Positions 35,094 through 43,862 of a stretch of DNA of 64,000 nucleotides are shown piece after piece (position 1 is the first letter of the stretch; every line of letters begins with the position of its first letter). Source of the stretch: Verrucomicrobiales bacterium (GTDB lineage: Bacteria > Verrucomicrobiota > Verrucomicrobiia > Verrucomicrobiales > DEV007); contig JARGNG010000019.1 of the NCBI GenBank assembly GCA_029213265.1, positions 1 to 64,000 on the forward strand, read 5' to 3'. The notes beneath the pieces were generated by a model. It was given only the letters and a program-made list of their open reading frames with translations, was not told the DNA's origin and made no database searches. A program made the translations under genes and the position numbers.

Positions 35094-36636
35094 TCAACTT
35101 CCAGCAATTCTCGTTCTGGCGCCTCTTTTCGGTGCCATGATCATCGGGCTCGCGGGTACGAAAGATCACAAGATCTGTTTCCCGATCACGTTGGCGTCCC
35201 TGCTTGTGACGCTCGTGGTAGCGGTTGCTGCTGCCCACCAGGTTTTTGAACACGGTCCCATCGACTACTTTGTAGGAGGCTGGAAGGAGCCGATCGGCAT
35301 TGGTATCCACCTGCATATTGATTCGCTCAATGTGCTTCTTCTTTGTGCGATTGCCGTAGTCGCGGTTCTCGTTTCATTCTTTTCGATCCGCCGGATCGGA
35401 GATAAGAACACTGAAAAAACCCCGCACTTTTACACTCTCTATCTGCTTCTCTGTGTTGGGCTTTTTGGAATCACGATTGCGGGTGATGCCTTCAACCTGT
35501 TTGTTCTCATCGAGGTTTCCTCGTTGACCAGCTACGGCCTTATCGCGATGGGCAGCTCAAAACGGGGAGCCTTTGCCGCGTTCAACTACGTTCTCATGGG
35601 AACGGTCGGGGCTTCGTTTTATCTGCTCGGAGTCGGCTATCTCTATCTGAAAACAGGGACGCTGAACATGGTCAACATCCGGGACATTTTAAGCACCCAG
35701 CCCGAAATCGCCGCCTCGAGGGCGGTCTCGATTGCGTTCCTGTTCATTCTCGTGGGCATCTGGATCAAAATGGCATTTTTTCCGCTCTACGGCTGGTTGC
35801 CGAATGCCTACAGCTACTGCCCGTCGAGCAGTGCCTGTCTGCTGGCCCCGCTTATGACGAAGGTTTCTGTCTATGTCATGATCCGCGTCATGGTCAGTGT
35901 CTTTGGATTGGAATGGGTTTTTGCCTCTCCCGGGTGGAGCAACTTGGTCGTCTGGCTGGCCGTCATTGCGATTGTCGCCGGCTCCGTTCTCGCGATGGCC
36001 CAGCGGGAGATCAAGAAAATGCTTTGTTATCTGATCGTAGCCGAAGTCGGCTATATGGTAGGTGGGGCGTGGCTCGCCGACGAGGGTCTCTGGGGACTCA
36101 CCGGCGCTCTTTATCATATTCTGGCCGATGCGGCGATGACGCTCTGTCTCTTCCTCGCCGCCGGAATTTTTGCGAAACGTTTCGGGGCCAAAAAGATCAC
36201 CGAGCTCGAAGGACTTTTTAAAGAGGCCCCCTGGACCGCTGTCGGCTTCGTGGTCGGCGCGCTTGCCATGATCGGAGTCCCGCCGACCTGCGGCTTTTTC
36301 AGCAAATTCTATCTGATCCGCGGAGGGATCGATGCCGGACATTGGGAATATGTGGTCGCGCTTCTTCTTTCCAGCCTGATCAACGCGGTGCTGTTTTTCC
36401 GTATTTTTGAGATTGCCTACTTTGGAAACAAACCTGCCGAAGGTCACGCTCATGCTCACGACGACGAACCGGCAGAAACGGCGTTGCCGTCTTCGGAGAT
36501 CCCAACCTGGACAGGAGTCTTTCCGCTGCTGGTCACGGCTGCGATTATTATTTTGTTAGGAATCTTCAACGGCGAAATTGTCGCCATGATTCGAGTCGTC
36601 CTTGAAGATCTGCCAAACCTGGCCTCGCGCCTCTAA
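35086..36636 (+). CDS. mrpD: Mrp antiporter subunit D, proton-translocating (NuoL/M/N family) 1
   Basis: 516 aa with about 14 helices. The family core is visible: FVLIEVSSLTSYGLIAMG, the Lys-containing IKMAFFPLYGWLPNAYSYCP and AMAQREIKKMLCYLIVAEVGYM. ATG at 35086 overlaps mrpC by 8 nt; an in-frame start at 35050 lies inside mrpC. Near the C-terminus a short acidic, His-rich loop (AEGHAHAHDDEPAE) recalls the insert of mrpC. Works in proton or sodium transfer. Confidence 0.9.
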   Translation: MADQLPAILVLAPLFGAMIIGLAGTKDHKICFPITLASLLVTLVVAVAAAHQVFEHGPIDYFVGGWKEPIGIGIHLHIDSLNVLLLCAIAVVAVLVSFFSIRRIGDKNTEKTPHFYTLYLLLCVGLFGITIAGDAFNLFVLIEVSSLTSYGLIAMGSSKRGAFAAFNYVLMGTVGASFYLLGVGYLYLKTGTLNMVNIRDILSTQPEIAASRAVSIAFLFILVGIWIKMAFFPLYGWLPNAYSYCPSSSACLLAPLMTKVSVYVMIRVMVSVFGLEWVFASPGWSNLVVWLAVIAIVAGSVLAMAQREIKKMLCYLIVAEVGYMVGGAWLADEGLWGLTGALYHILADAAMTLCLFLAAGIFAKRFGAKKITELEGLFKEAPWTAVGFVVGALAMIGVPPTCGFFSKFYLIRGGIDAGHWEYVVALLLSSLINAVLFFRIFEIAYFGNKPAEGHAHAHDDEPAETALPSSEIPTWTGVFPLLVTAAIIILLGIFNGEIVAMIRVVLEDLPNLASRL

Positions 36637-36643
36637 CCGGAAT

Positions 36644-38155
36644 ATGGAGAATTCAGTTTCCAGCTTACTCCCCGTTTGGGCCTGCCTTGCTTCGCTCCTG
36701 GCAGTGCCATTGATTGTGCTGTTCCGGAAAGAAATCTTTCTTCGCGAACTTACCACCTTCGTGGCCGGGTTCGTGAAGCTGGGCCTGGTCGTTGCAATGG
36801 TTCCCATTATTCTCGACGGGAAGGTCATCACGACGACCCTGGTTGCGGGAGTTTCCGGCATCAATGTGCCGATTGTTTTCCGGGTCGATGGCCTCGGGAT
36901 GATTTTTGCGATCGTTGCTTCGTTCCTCTGGATCCTGACATCGCTCTATGCGGTCGGATACATGCGCGGACTCAAGGAGCATTCGCAAACGCGGTTCTTC
37001 GCGTTTTTCGCCCTGTCCCTCTCGGCAACTCTCGGTGTCGCTTTTGCGGGGAACCTTCTCACACTCTATCTGTTCTACGAGATGCTTTCTCTTTCCACCT
37101 ATCCGCTGGTCACGCACCACCAGGATAGGGAAGCGCGGGGGGGCGGACGCACCTACCTTTCCTACCTGCTCGGAACCTCGATCGCGTTTGCCATCCCCGC
37201 GATCCTCTTCACCTACCTTCAGTCCGGCGGGGATCTCTCCTTTGCCGGCCCCGCCATCCTTGCTGGAAGTGACATGGGTTATCTCACCGGAGCTGTTCTC
37301 CTGATGGCCTTCGTTTTCGGTTTTTCCAAGGCGGGCCTGATGCCGTTCCACTCATGGCTCCCAGGAGCGATGGTGGCCCCGACTCCCGTCTCTGCTCTTC
37401 TCCACGCCGTTGCGGTGGTCAAAGTAGGTGTCTTCTGCGTGATTCGTGTCGTTACCGGGGTTTTCGGATTGGATCTTCTCGGAAAACTCGGAGCCAACCT
37501 CGTGCTTTGCTGGGTCGCTGCCTTTACCGTGATTCTTTCCTCTCTCATTGCTCTCTCGCAGGACAATCTGAAACGACGACTCGCTTTTTCGACGATCGGG
37601 CAGCTTTCCTACATCGTTCTCGGTGTCGCCCTGCTTCACGAGATGTCGGTGAAAGGAAGTGTCCTCCACATCGCCGCTCATGCGGTCAGCAAGATCACTC
37701 TATTCTTCTGTGCCGGTGCCATTTTTGTGGCGACCGGGAAAAAGTATATCAGTCAGATGGCTGGACTCGGAAAGCGGATGCCCTTCACGATGGGAGCCTT
37801 CTTTCTCGGATCTCTGGGAGTGATCGGCCTTCCTCCTTCAATTGGGCTCATTTCAAAATTCCACCTCGTCGTGGGTGCGGCCGATGCCGGGCAGATCGCC
37901 CTCATGGTTGTGTTCCTGATCTCGACTTTTCTCAACGCACTCTACTTTCTTCCCATTTCCTACCAGGCTTTCTTCCCGGCGAAGGACGCACCCGGAGAAC
38001 TGGCCGCTACCCAATTCTCCTGGTCGGAAATCAAAGAGGCTCCGCCTGCGTGCGTCATCCCGCTTTGCATCACTGCCACTCTCACAATCGGCCTCTTCTT
38101 TGCCCCCACCCTTTTCCTCGACCTCGCTGATCTGTTTGTCAGCAGTGTGAAATAG
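36644..38155 (+). CDS. Mrp antiporter subunit D-like (NuoL/M/N family) 2
   Basis: About 503 aa, homologous to the preceding gene but clearly diverged. Motifs: LFYEMLSLSTYPLVTHH (conserved transmembrane Glu), KAGLMPFHSWLPGAM and LSQDNLKRRLAFSTIGQLSYI. Starts at ATG 36644, 7 nt after the mrpD stop. The second of three antiporter-like subunits in this operon; in split-A complexes one of these takes the MrpA role. Confidence 0.88.
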   Translation: MENSVSSLLPVWACLASLLAVPLIVLFRKEIFLRELTTFVAGFVKLGLVVAMVPIILDGKVITTTLVAGVSGINVPIVFRVDGLGMIFAIVASFLWILTSLYAVGYMRGLKEHSQTRFFAFFALSLSATLGVAFAGNLLTLYLFYEMLSLSTYPLVTHHQDREARGGGRTYLSYLLGTSIAFAIPAILFTYLQSGGDLSFAGPAILAGSDMGYLTGAVLLMAFVFGFSKAGLMPFHSWLPGAMVAPTPVSALLHAVAVVKVGVFCVIRVVTGVFGLDLLGKLGANLVLCWVAAFTVILSSLIALSQDNLKRRLAFSTIGQLSYIVLGVALLHEMSVKGSVLHIAAHAVSKITLFFCAGAIFVATGKKYISQMAGLGKRMPFTMGAFFLGSLGVIGLPPSIGLISKFHLVVGAADAGQIALMVVFLISTFLNALYFLPISYQAFFPAKDAPGELAATQFSWSEIKEAPPACVIPLCITATLTIGLFFAPTLFLDLADLFVSSVK

Positions 38156-38166
38156 AGATACTTCCC

Positions 38167-38493
38167 ATGGAACCTGATAAAAAAGAGTTCGACTGGTTCG
38201 ATCATCCGGAATCGAGAAAGCTGCTTTGGCGGGTCCTCATCGGTGCCTGCATCGTCAGCGTATTGCTGGAAGTGTCTCTCTTCTTTGATGACGGCCATGG
38301 TCGCCACGGGCACTTCGGCGATCACAGCGTTGATGGCTGGTTCGGATTCTACGCGGTCCTCGGTTTTGTCGCGTGTGCGCTCATGATTTACGGCGCCAAG
38401 TTTCTCGGGAAATTCCTGAAGAAGGACGAGGACTACTACGGTGATCCTGAAGAAACCACTCTACCGGAGGACATCGATGAATCCATTCGCTGA
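38167..38493 (+). CDS. Small membrane protein of the antiporter operon
   Basis: 108 aa, not recognised. Two transmembrane helices (LWRVLIGACIVSVLLEVSLF and WFGFYAVLGFVACALMIYGA) linked by a His/Gly/Asp-rich loop (DDGHGRHGHFGDH). It overlaps the next gene by 17 nt and lies 11 nt after the previous one, so it is probably a complex subunit. The third His-rich loop in this operon. Confidence 0.75.
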   Translation: MEPDKKEFDWFDHPESRKLLWRVLIGACIVSVLLEVSLFFDDGHGRHGHFGDHSVDGWFGFYAVLGFVACALMIYGAKFLGKFLKKDEDYYGDPEETTLPEDIDESIR

Positions 38494-40288
38494 GTTTCCT
38501 CCCGCCCTTATTCTCCTTCTCGGCGCTTTGCTTGTGCCGTTTCTGAAAGGAAACTGGAAGTCGGTTTACGTCATCGCTCTTCCTGCCCTGACCTTGCTTT
38601 ACATTCTTCAGCTCGACAGCAGCGAGGGGTGGAAATTCAATGTCTTTTCCTTTACTGACGAGGCGGTCGATTTCCTGCGGGTCGATAAACTCTCGAAGGC
38701 TTTCGGAATCATTTTTTCGCTGAATGCAGTCATTGCATTTGTCTTTGCTTTCTACGTCAAGAACAGCACCCAGCATGTCGCCGCCCTGGTCTACATTGGC
38801 AGCGCGATCGGAACGGTGTTCGCCGGAGATCTCGTTTCGGTCTACGTCTTCTGGGAAGGCATGGCGATCAGCTCGACCTTTGTGATCCTGTCCCGGAAGA
38901 CCGAGAAAGCGAAAGCGGCCGGTTTCCGTTACATCATGGTGCACCTGCTCGGAGGATTGTTCCTCCTCGCCGGAATTGTCATTACGGTCGCGAATCAGGG
39001 CGGAAGTATCGCCTTCAATGGATTCGACTTCGCGACCGAACAGCATGCCGGGACCTGGCTGATCCTCATTGGAATTCTCGTCAATGCGGGGGCGCCCCCT
39101 CTCTCGGCCTGGCTTCCCGATTCCTATCCGGAAGCGAGTGTTACGGGCGGACTCATCCTGAGTGCGTACACAACGAAGACGGCGGTCTACACACTTCTTC
39201 GTGGTTATCCCGGGTGGGAGCCTCTCATCTGGATTGGATGTGCCATGTCGGTTTACGGTATTATTTACGCCCTTCTCGAAAATGACATGCGGCGAATCCT
39301 CGCCTACTCGATTATCAACCAAGTCGGCTTCATGGTTTGTGCCGCCGGGATTGGCTCTCCCGAGGCGATCAGCGGAGCGACGGCGCACGCTTTTTGCCAC
39401 ATCATTTACAAATCGCTGCTCTGGATGTCTGCCGGCGCGGTTCTCTATCGGATCGGGAAGAGCAAGTGCACCGATTTGGGGGGCCTCTACAAAACCATGC
39501 CGCTCACCCTGATCTTCGGAACGATCGGCGCCCTCGCGATTTCGGCTGTTCCCGGGACCAGTGGGTTCACGAGTAAAACGATCATCATTCACGCGGCGGA
39601 ATATTCCGATCAGGCGGGCATCTTCTGGGCCTGGTTGATTCTCGAAGCAGCTTCGGCCGGTGTCTTCCTCCACGCAGGGATCAAATTTCCCTATTTTGTG
39701 TTCTTCAACAAAGATCAGGGTCATCGTCCGAAAGAGGCCCCCGGCTCCATGCTGATCGCGATGTTCATTCTGTCCTTCCTGTGCATCTTTTTCGGCATTT
39801 ACCCACAGCCGCTCTACGATCTGCTTCCGTATGCGGTGGACTACAATGCCTACACGTGGTCCCACATCATCACGCAGATGCAGTTGCTGATGCTTTCGGC
39901 TCTCGTGTTCTTCCTTTTCCTTCCCATGCTCAAACGGACTGCAACGATCTCCCTCGACTTTGACTGGTTCTACCGGAAGGCGCTTCCTCCTCTCGGTCGG
40001 GGTCTCGACAAAACGTTGAACGGAACCAACGCTGCCGTTTCGAGAGGGTTCACTTCCGGTGTCATCGCTCCCATCGTCAATTTCTTCGAGTCGGGAGCGT
40101 CCCGGTTTGTTGCCTGGATTCTGACCCCCTTCTGGATGTCGCTGGGATACTCCGCAGAGAAAATCGACGCCAAGCAGCAATCGCTTTTCAAGCGGGCGAA
40201 GCGCGGTGCCTTTCCTATCGGGATCACCGCCTTTTTTGCCGTGATTTTGTTGGGGCTTCTTTCGCTGATCTTCCTGTTGGAGAAATAG
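38477..40288 (+). CDS. Mrp antiporter subunit D-like (NuoL/M/N family) 3
   Basis: 603 aa with about 14-16 helices, in the family of Na+/H+ antiporter subunit D: FWEGMAISSTFVILSRKTEKAKAAG, LLENDMRRILAYSIINQVGFM, PGTSGFTSKTIIIHA. GGAGG ribosome-binding site just before the ATG at 38477, inside the previous gene. The C-terminal 90 residues form an extra helix region after a lateral stretch (RGLDKTLNGTNAAVSRGF), as in NuoL-like subunits. Last gene of the operon; no sharp terminator follows, only 53 nt to the convergent permease. Confidence 0.88.
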   Translation: MNPFAEFPPALILLLGALLVPFLKGNWKSVYVIALPALTLLYILQLDSSEGWKFNVFSFTDEAVDFLRVDKLSKAFGIIFSLNAVIAFVFAFYVKNSTQHVAALVYIGSAIGTVFAGDLVSVYVFWEGMAISSTFVILSRKTEKAKAAGFRYIMVHLLGGLFLLAGIVITVANQGGSIAFNGFDFATEQHAGTWLILIGILVNAGAPPLSAWLPDSYPEASVTGGLILSAYTTKTAVYTLLRGYPGWEPLIWIGCAMSVYGIIYALLENDMRRILAYSIINQVGFMVCAAGIGSPEAISGATAHAFCHIIYKSLLWMSAGAVLYRIGKSKCTDLGGLYKTMPLTLIFGTIGALAISAVPGTSGFTSKTIIIHAAEYSDQAGIFWAWLILEAASAGVFLHAGIKFPYFVFFNKDQGHRPKEAPGSMLIAMFILSFLCIFFGIYPQPLYDLLPYAVDYNAYTWSHIITQMQLLMLSALVFFLFLPMLKRTATISLDFDWFYRKALPPLGRGLDKTLNGTNAAVSRGFTSGVIAPIVNFFESGASRFVAWILTPFWMSLGYSAEKIDAKQQSLFKRAKRGAFPIGITAFFAVILLGLLSLIFLLEK

Positions 40289-40341
40289 GAATTATCCAAC
40301 CGGTCTGGTCGCGGGAAGTCTGAACTCGAACGCCGTCCGCT

Positions 40342-42282
40342 CTACGGAGCCTCAATCGTTCCCGTCGACCATTCTCCGAAAACCGGATCTCCATTTTCGA
40401 GGCCGGTTTTCCAGCCAATCTGAAACTGGAGCTGGGGTTTTAGAAAGCTGATCGCGGGAACGGAAAACTGCTTTGCCTTGTTCAGTTTCGAATAGCGATA
40501 CAGGCCGGGGGCAGAATCCCGTTGCGGACGAATCCGGCAGACGAGCTGAGCGCCTTCGGGAAGCTCATCCCATGGCAGCTCGTCCAGATCGGGTTCCAGT
40601 ATCACCCTGGTCCCCTTTCGGAAAATCTTTGCTTTCGTGAGTTCCGGAAAGGAAACCAGGGAACCCTTCCTCTCTTCCTCCACCTTTTTGATATCGGAAC
40701 GGAAGCGCGAACGAATTCGCTCCAGATCAAATCCGGCTGCGAGACAGGCATCGCGCCAGCGGGCGAGCCCTCCAAGATTTCGGGGTGCGTCGGGGCGACC
40801 AATCGAACGGAGTAATTTTGCGGGAGCTGCTTTGCCATATTCCGCTACCATTGCTTCCACCCAGATTCGACCGGCTGCATACACCAGAAAAGGATCCCGC
40901 CTTGCCGTGAGAAGGTCGTTGTCGACCAACTCGGTAAAATGAACTTCTCCCCAGCTGGATGCCAGGGCCAGTTGCTCCGCCTCGGCCCGCTCCTTGGCAT
41001 CCGACTCAAAAAGGAGGCATTCCACGTAGGAGGCGAGCCCCTCATGAAACCATCTTGTTGCATCGAACCGCTCTTCGAGGCGGCCATCCGTAATTTGATC
41101 AGCCAGAACATGGGTCACTTCGTGTCCCAGTATGGCCTCCGCACTCAGATTTGAATTTTTTCCGGGAAGACTCATCCGCACCTTTTTCCAGTAGGCCTGG
41201 CCTGCGTTGTGCGCCCCGAGGTGATTGGAAATATCGACGGTGATCCTCTCCTCTCTTTTCTCCGCCGGCACTTCGAGGAAATCTGCGACCCTGGCAAAGA
41301 TGTCATCGGATTTTGCGATGAGACCTTTCATTCGCTTCCTGTCTCTGCGGCGATAGACAAAACGAAAGTGCTTTGACTCCTTCGTCAAAACTTCATCACC
41401 GGATCCGGCCTCGGGTTTGGCCACATCGGGAAGGGAGGAGGATTCCGGTTCCTCTTCCCCGGCGAAGTTCACGTAGAAGAAGGAGATCCAGACCACCAGG
41501 ATCGCAATGATGGCGCCCAATCCCATCAACTTGCCGAACCACGAATCCCTCAGTCTCCGCCAGAATGCGGGCATCGCTTCTGTTCTCAGGGAAAATAAAA
41601 ACAGCCCGACGAGAAAGGCCAACATTCCCACGGACGCGAGCACACCGAGGTGGAGCCAGGGAACGAGCCACTTTTCGTCGATCGAATCGGGACGTTGAAT
41701 CAGAGAAAAGGGATTGAGCAACTCCACATAGGGAATGTTCAAAGAAGTCATCCAGTAGACCACCCAGAAACAGCCGCCGAGGATGAGCAGGGCCCATCGC
41801 CGGGTAAAGGAGAGGCTGATCATCAGCGACAGGAAGAAACCGGTCAGAAACAGAACCAGCCCTGTGTAGATGAGATAGGAGCGCCACGGAGTCGGGGGGG
41901 AAAGGCTGGATTGTGAGACCCGGTCGTAGATAAACACTTCCAGAATCGAAAGCAGCATGAAACCCGCGAGGAGGCAGTAGGCGACCACCCACTTCGCCAG
42001 ATAGACGGAGGTCCTGGAAAGTGGCAGGGCGTCAAGAAACAGGAGCGTTCCTTCGTCCTTTTCTCTCACCAGTAATCCTAACGCTACGACAATCGAAAGC
42101 ACGAAAACCATGATGAGGACGGATTCCGTGTCGGGCACAAACTGATGCCACATGGAGTAGCGATCAATGTATTCAGACGAAAGCGAATAAACCACACCGA
42201 AGAGAAAGAGGGCGAGGAGCAAAAAGGCGAAGGGCCGGAGCGCGAGCCATTCCTTTCGAAGCAGAGAGGGAAAGGCTTTCAT
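40342..42282 (-). CDS. ABC-2 permease fused to an extracytoplasmic HExxH peptidase domain
   Basis: 646 aa in two parts. Residues 1-280 carry seven hydrophobic segments of the ABC-2 exporter type (MVREKDEGTLLFLDALPLSR is the usual cytoplasmic loop). Residues 290-646 form a soluble domain with HEVTH at 387-391 and a downstream RWFHEGLASYVE whose Glu414 fits the third zinc ligand, as in MA-type (PF13485-like) gluzincins. A C-terminal beta-rich segment (about 540-646) follows. The gene overlaps its upstream partner by 4 nt (ATGA). The peptidase probably acts outside the membrane on what the transporter handles, or on the envelope. The substrate is unknown. Confidence 0.85.
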   Translation of the reverse strand: MKAFPSLLRKEWLALRPFAFLLLALFLFGVVYSLSSEYIDRYSMWHQFVPDTESVLIMVFVLSIVVALGLLVREKDEGTLLFLDALPLSRTSVYLAKWVVAYCLLAGFMLLSILEVFIYDRVSQSSLSPPTPWRSYLIYTGLVLFLTGFFLSLMISLSFTRRWALLILGGCFWVVYWMTSLNIPYVELLNPFSLIQRPDSIDEKWLVPWLHLGVLASVGMLAFLVGLFLFSLRTEAMPAFWRRLRDSWFGKLMGLGAIIAILVVWISFFYVNFAGEEEPESSSLPDVAKPEAGSGDEVLTKESKHFRFVYRRRDRKRMKGLIAKSDDIFARVADFLEVPAEKREERITVDISNHLGAHNAGQAYWKKVRMSLPGKNSNLSAEAILGHEVTHVLADQITDGRLEERFDATRWFHEGLASYVECLLFESDAKERAEAEQLALASSWGEVHFTELVDNDLLTARRDPFLVYAAGRIWVEAMVAEYGKAAPAKLLRSIGRPDAPRNLGGLARWRDACLAAGFDLERIRSRFRSDIKKVEEERKGSLVSFPELTKAKIFRKGTRVILEPDLDELPWDELPEGAQLVCRIRPQRDSAPGLYRYSKLNKAKQFSVPAISFLKPQLQFQIGWKTGLENGDPVFGEWSTGTIEAP

Positions 42283-43862
42283 TCCTCTTCCTCCTTTTCC
42301 AGTTCCGGAGGATCGCCATGTTCCAGAATGTACTTCTTCAGATCTTCACCGAAGCGATCGAGATCCACGTCGGTAATTTTGGCGAAGGCCTGCCGAACCG
42401 GGTTCATCCAGTGCCAGAGCACAGCCCGGATGTCCTGTCGGAGAAACTGCTTCGTCACCGTCGCCCGTGCCAGTTCCTGCAATGTTCCTTCGTCGGTGGT
42501 TTCCACGAGGTAGCGGGCTGCCATGTAGGCCACAGCATCCGCCTCCCTCCATCCGGCTTCGTCCGAGTAGCGGTTCCGTCCGAGGAGTTGCTCTCCGGAG
42601 AGGCCGTGTTTCTCCACCGTCCTGCGAGCAAGTGTTTCGCGCTTTTTGATCTCTTCCTCACCGGCCTTTGCCAGTTCCCAGCGCCCCTCAAGGGCGGACA
42701 CGATCCACCATCGGTGTTCATCCATGACCCGCTCGTGACTGTGCACCGAAAGTAATTTGCTCATGAGCCAGGCCATCAGTTTCTCCCTGGAGAATTCCGG
42801 ATGCCGGTATTCGGCATAGGCGAAAACGACCCGCTCCCCGTCGATGTCTTCCCAGTCGATTCGCTCGTCCTCCATCGCTTCCCGCTCAACGATGTAGACC
42901 GCCGGAATCTGATCCGCCGGAATTCCGAGCCACTTCCAATTCTCCGAGAGATTTCGTGCGAGGTAGGACGCCAACTGCACATCCTCATCAACCGCTCGTT
43001 TCCTGTCCAGAGGGGACAGATACACCCGGGAACCATTCCAGTTTTCGCTGACTGCACCGGGAAGAGAAAAGGGTTCCGGTTCTGCCGGTTCCCACAGAAG
43101 GAGCGCAAAAATCCCGATCGCGGAAGCCGTTCCGATAACCAGTTTCTCACGGTAGGACATTTTTTCCCCGAGCATCGCGGCCACCGAGCCTTCTTTGATC
43201 AGGCCGATGAGAAAGGAACTGACAAAAAATAGAATCGTAAAAGCGCCTGTCCAGCTCAGTTGCCCGGCGGGCCATTCCTCGCGCTCAAAGCCGAACCTTC
43301 GCACGAGATCAAACGGGGGGAATTCTACGACGGGAATCGAGGAGTTGTTGAACATCCACATCAGTCCAAAAAGGATCAGGAGAATCACCGGGATCCGATA
43401 CCTTCCCAGAAAGGCGAGCAGGAAAGAGAACGACGCGACAAAGCAGCTCCATACCACCGCAGTCGCGAGAAGGATATTCAGAAAAGTGACGGTCATCGCC
43501 TCGGCGCCTTTCGCCCACCACCACCCCATCAAGACGCCGCCACCGGCGATCAGAGAGGCAAGGACCACGGTCAGGAACGCCTTGATCAGGATCATGCGCC
43601 ACTTCGGCAGGGGAAGTCCCTCAAGGAAGAGCTGGGTCTTTTTCCTGAATTCATTGGCGACGAGGAGATGCCCGACGATGAAGAGCGAAAAAGGCAGTAG
43701 AACCCAGAGCGCCGTTCCGAGTCCACTGAAAATTCCGGCGCCGGTGCCGTCTGCCGAATTTGCCCGCACAATAAGAAAGAAGAGTGCCCACGAAAAGCCT
43801 ATCAGAAGCACAAACCAGCCTCCATTCTGCCGCCACTCTTTTTCAAGGAGAACGCGATTCAT
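42279..43862 (-). CDS. ABC-2 permease fused to a degenerate peptidase-like domain
   Basis: 527 aa with the same layout as its neighbour: about seven N-terminal hydrophobic segments (EFRKKTQLFLEGLPLPKWR is the cytoplasmic loop), then a soluble domain from residue 270. Where the partner has HEVTH this one reads WLMSKLLSVHSHE, and where the partner has RWFHEG it reads RWWIVSALEG, so all three zinc ligands are gone. This looks like an active/inactive pair after duplication. The start overlaps the ATPase stop by 1 nt. Confidence 0.82.
   Translation of the reverse strand: MNRVLLEKEWRQNGGWFVLLIGFSWALFFLIVRANSADGTGAGIFSGLGTALWVLLPFSLFIVGHLLVANEFRKKTQLFLEGLPLPKWRMILIKAFLTVVLASLIAGGGVLMGWWWAKGAEAMTVTFLNILLATAVVWSCFVASFSFLLAFLGRYRIPVILLILFGLMWMFNNSSIPVVEFPPFDLVRRFGFEREEWPAGQLSWTGAFTILFFVSSFLIGLIKEGSVAAMLGEKMSYREKLVIGTASAIGIFALLLWEPAEPEPFSLPGAVSENWNGSRVYLSPLDRKRAVDEDVQLASYLARNLSENWKWLGIPADQIPAVYIVEREAMEDERIDWEDIDGERVVFAYAEYRHPEFSREKLMAWLMSKLLSVHSHERVMDEHRWWIVSALEGRWELAKAGEEEIKKRETLARRTVEKHGLSGEQLLGRNRYSDEAGWREADAVAYMAARYLVETTDEGTLQELARATVTKQFLRQDIRAVLWHWMNPVRQAFAKITDVDLDRFGEDLKKYILEHGDPPELEKEEEE

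Noticed and set aside
38381-40180. 599-codon open frame on the minus strand
   Set aside because: Antisense to the third antiporter subunit gene; the translation is charged and structureless whereas the plus strand encodes a clear membrane protein.
32300-40288. A complete respiratory complex I or membrane-bound hydrogenase
   Set aside because: Only antiporter-type subunits are present; no catalytic NuoB/C/D or hydrogenase subunits, so the operon is an Mrp antiporter.
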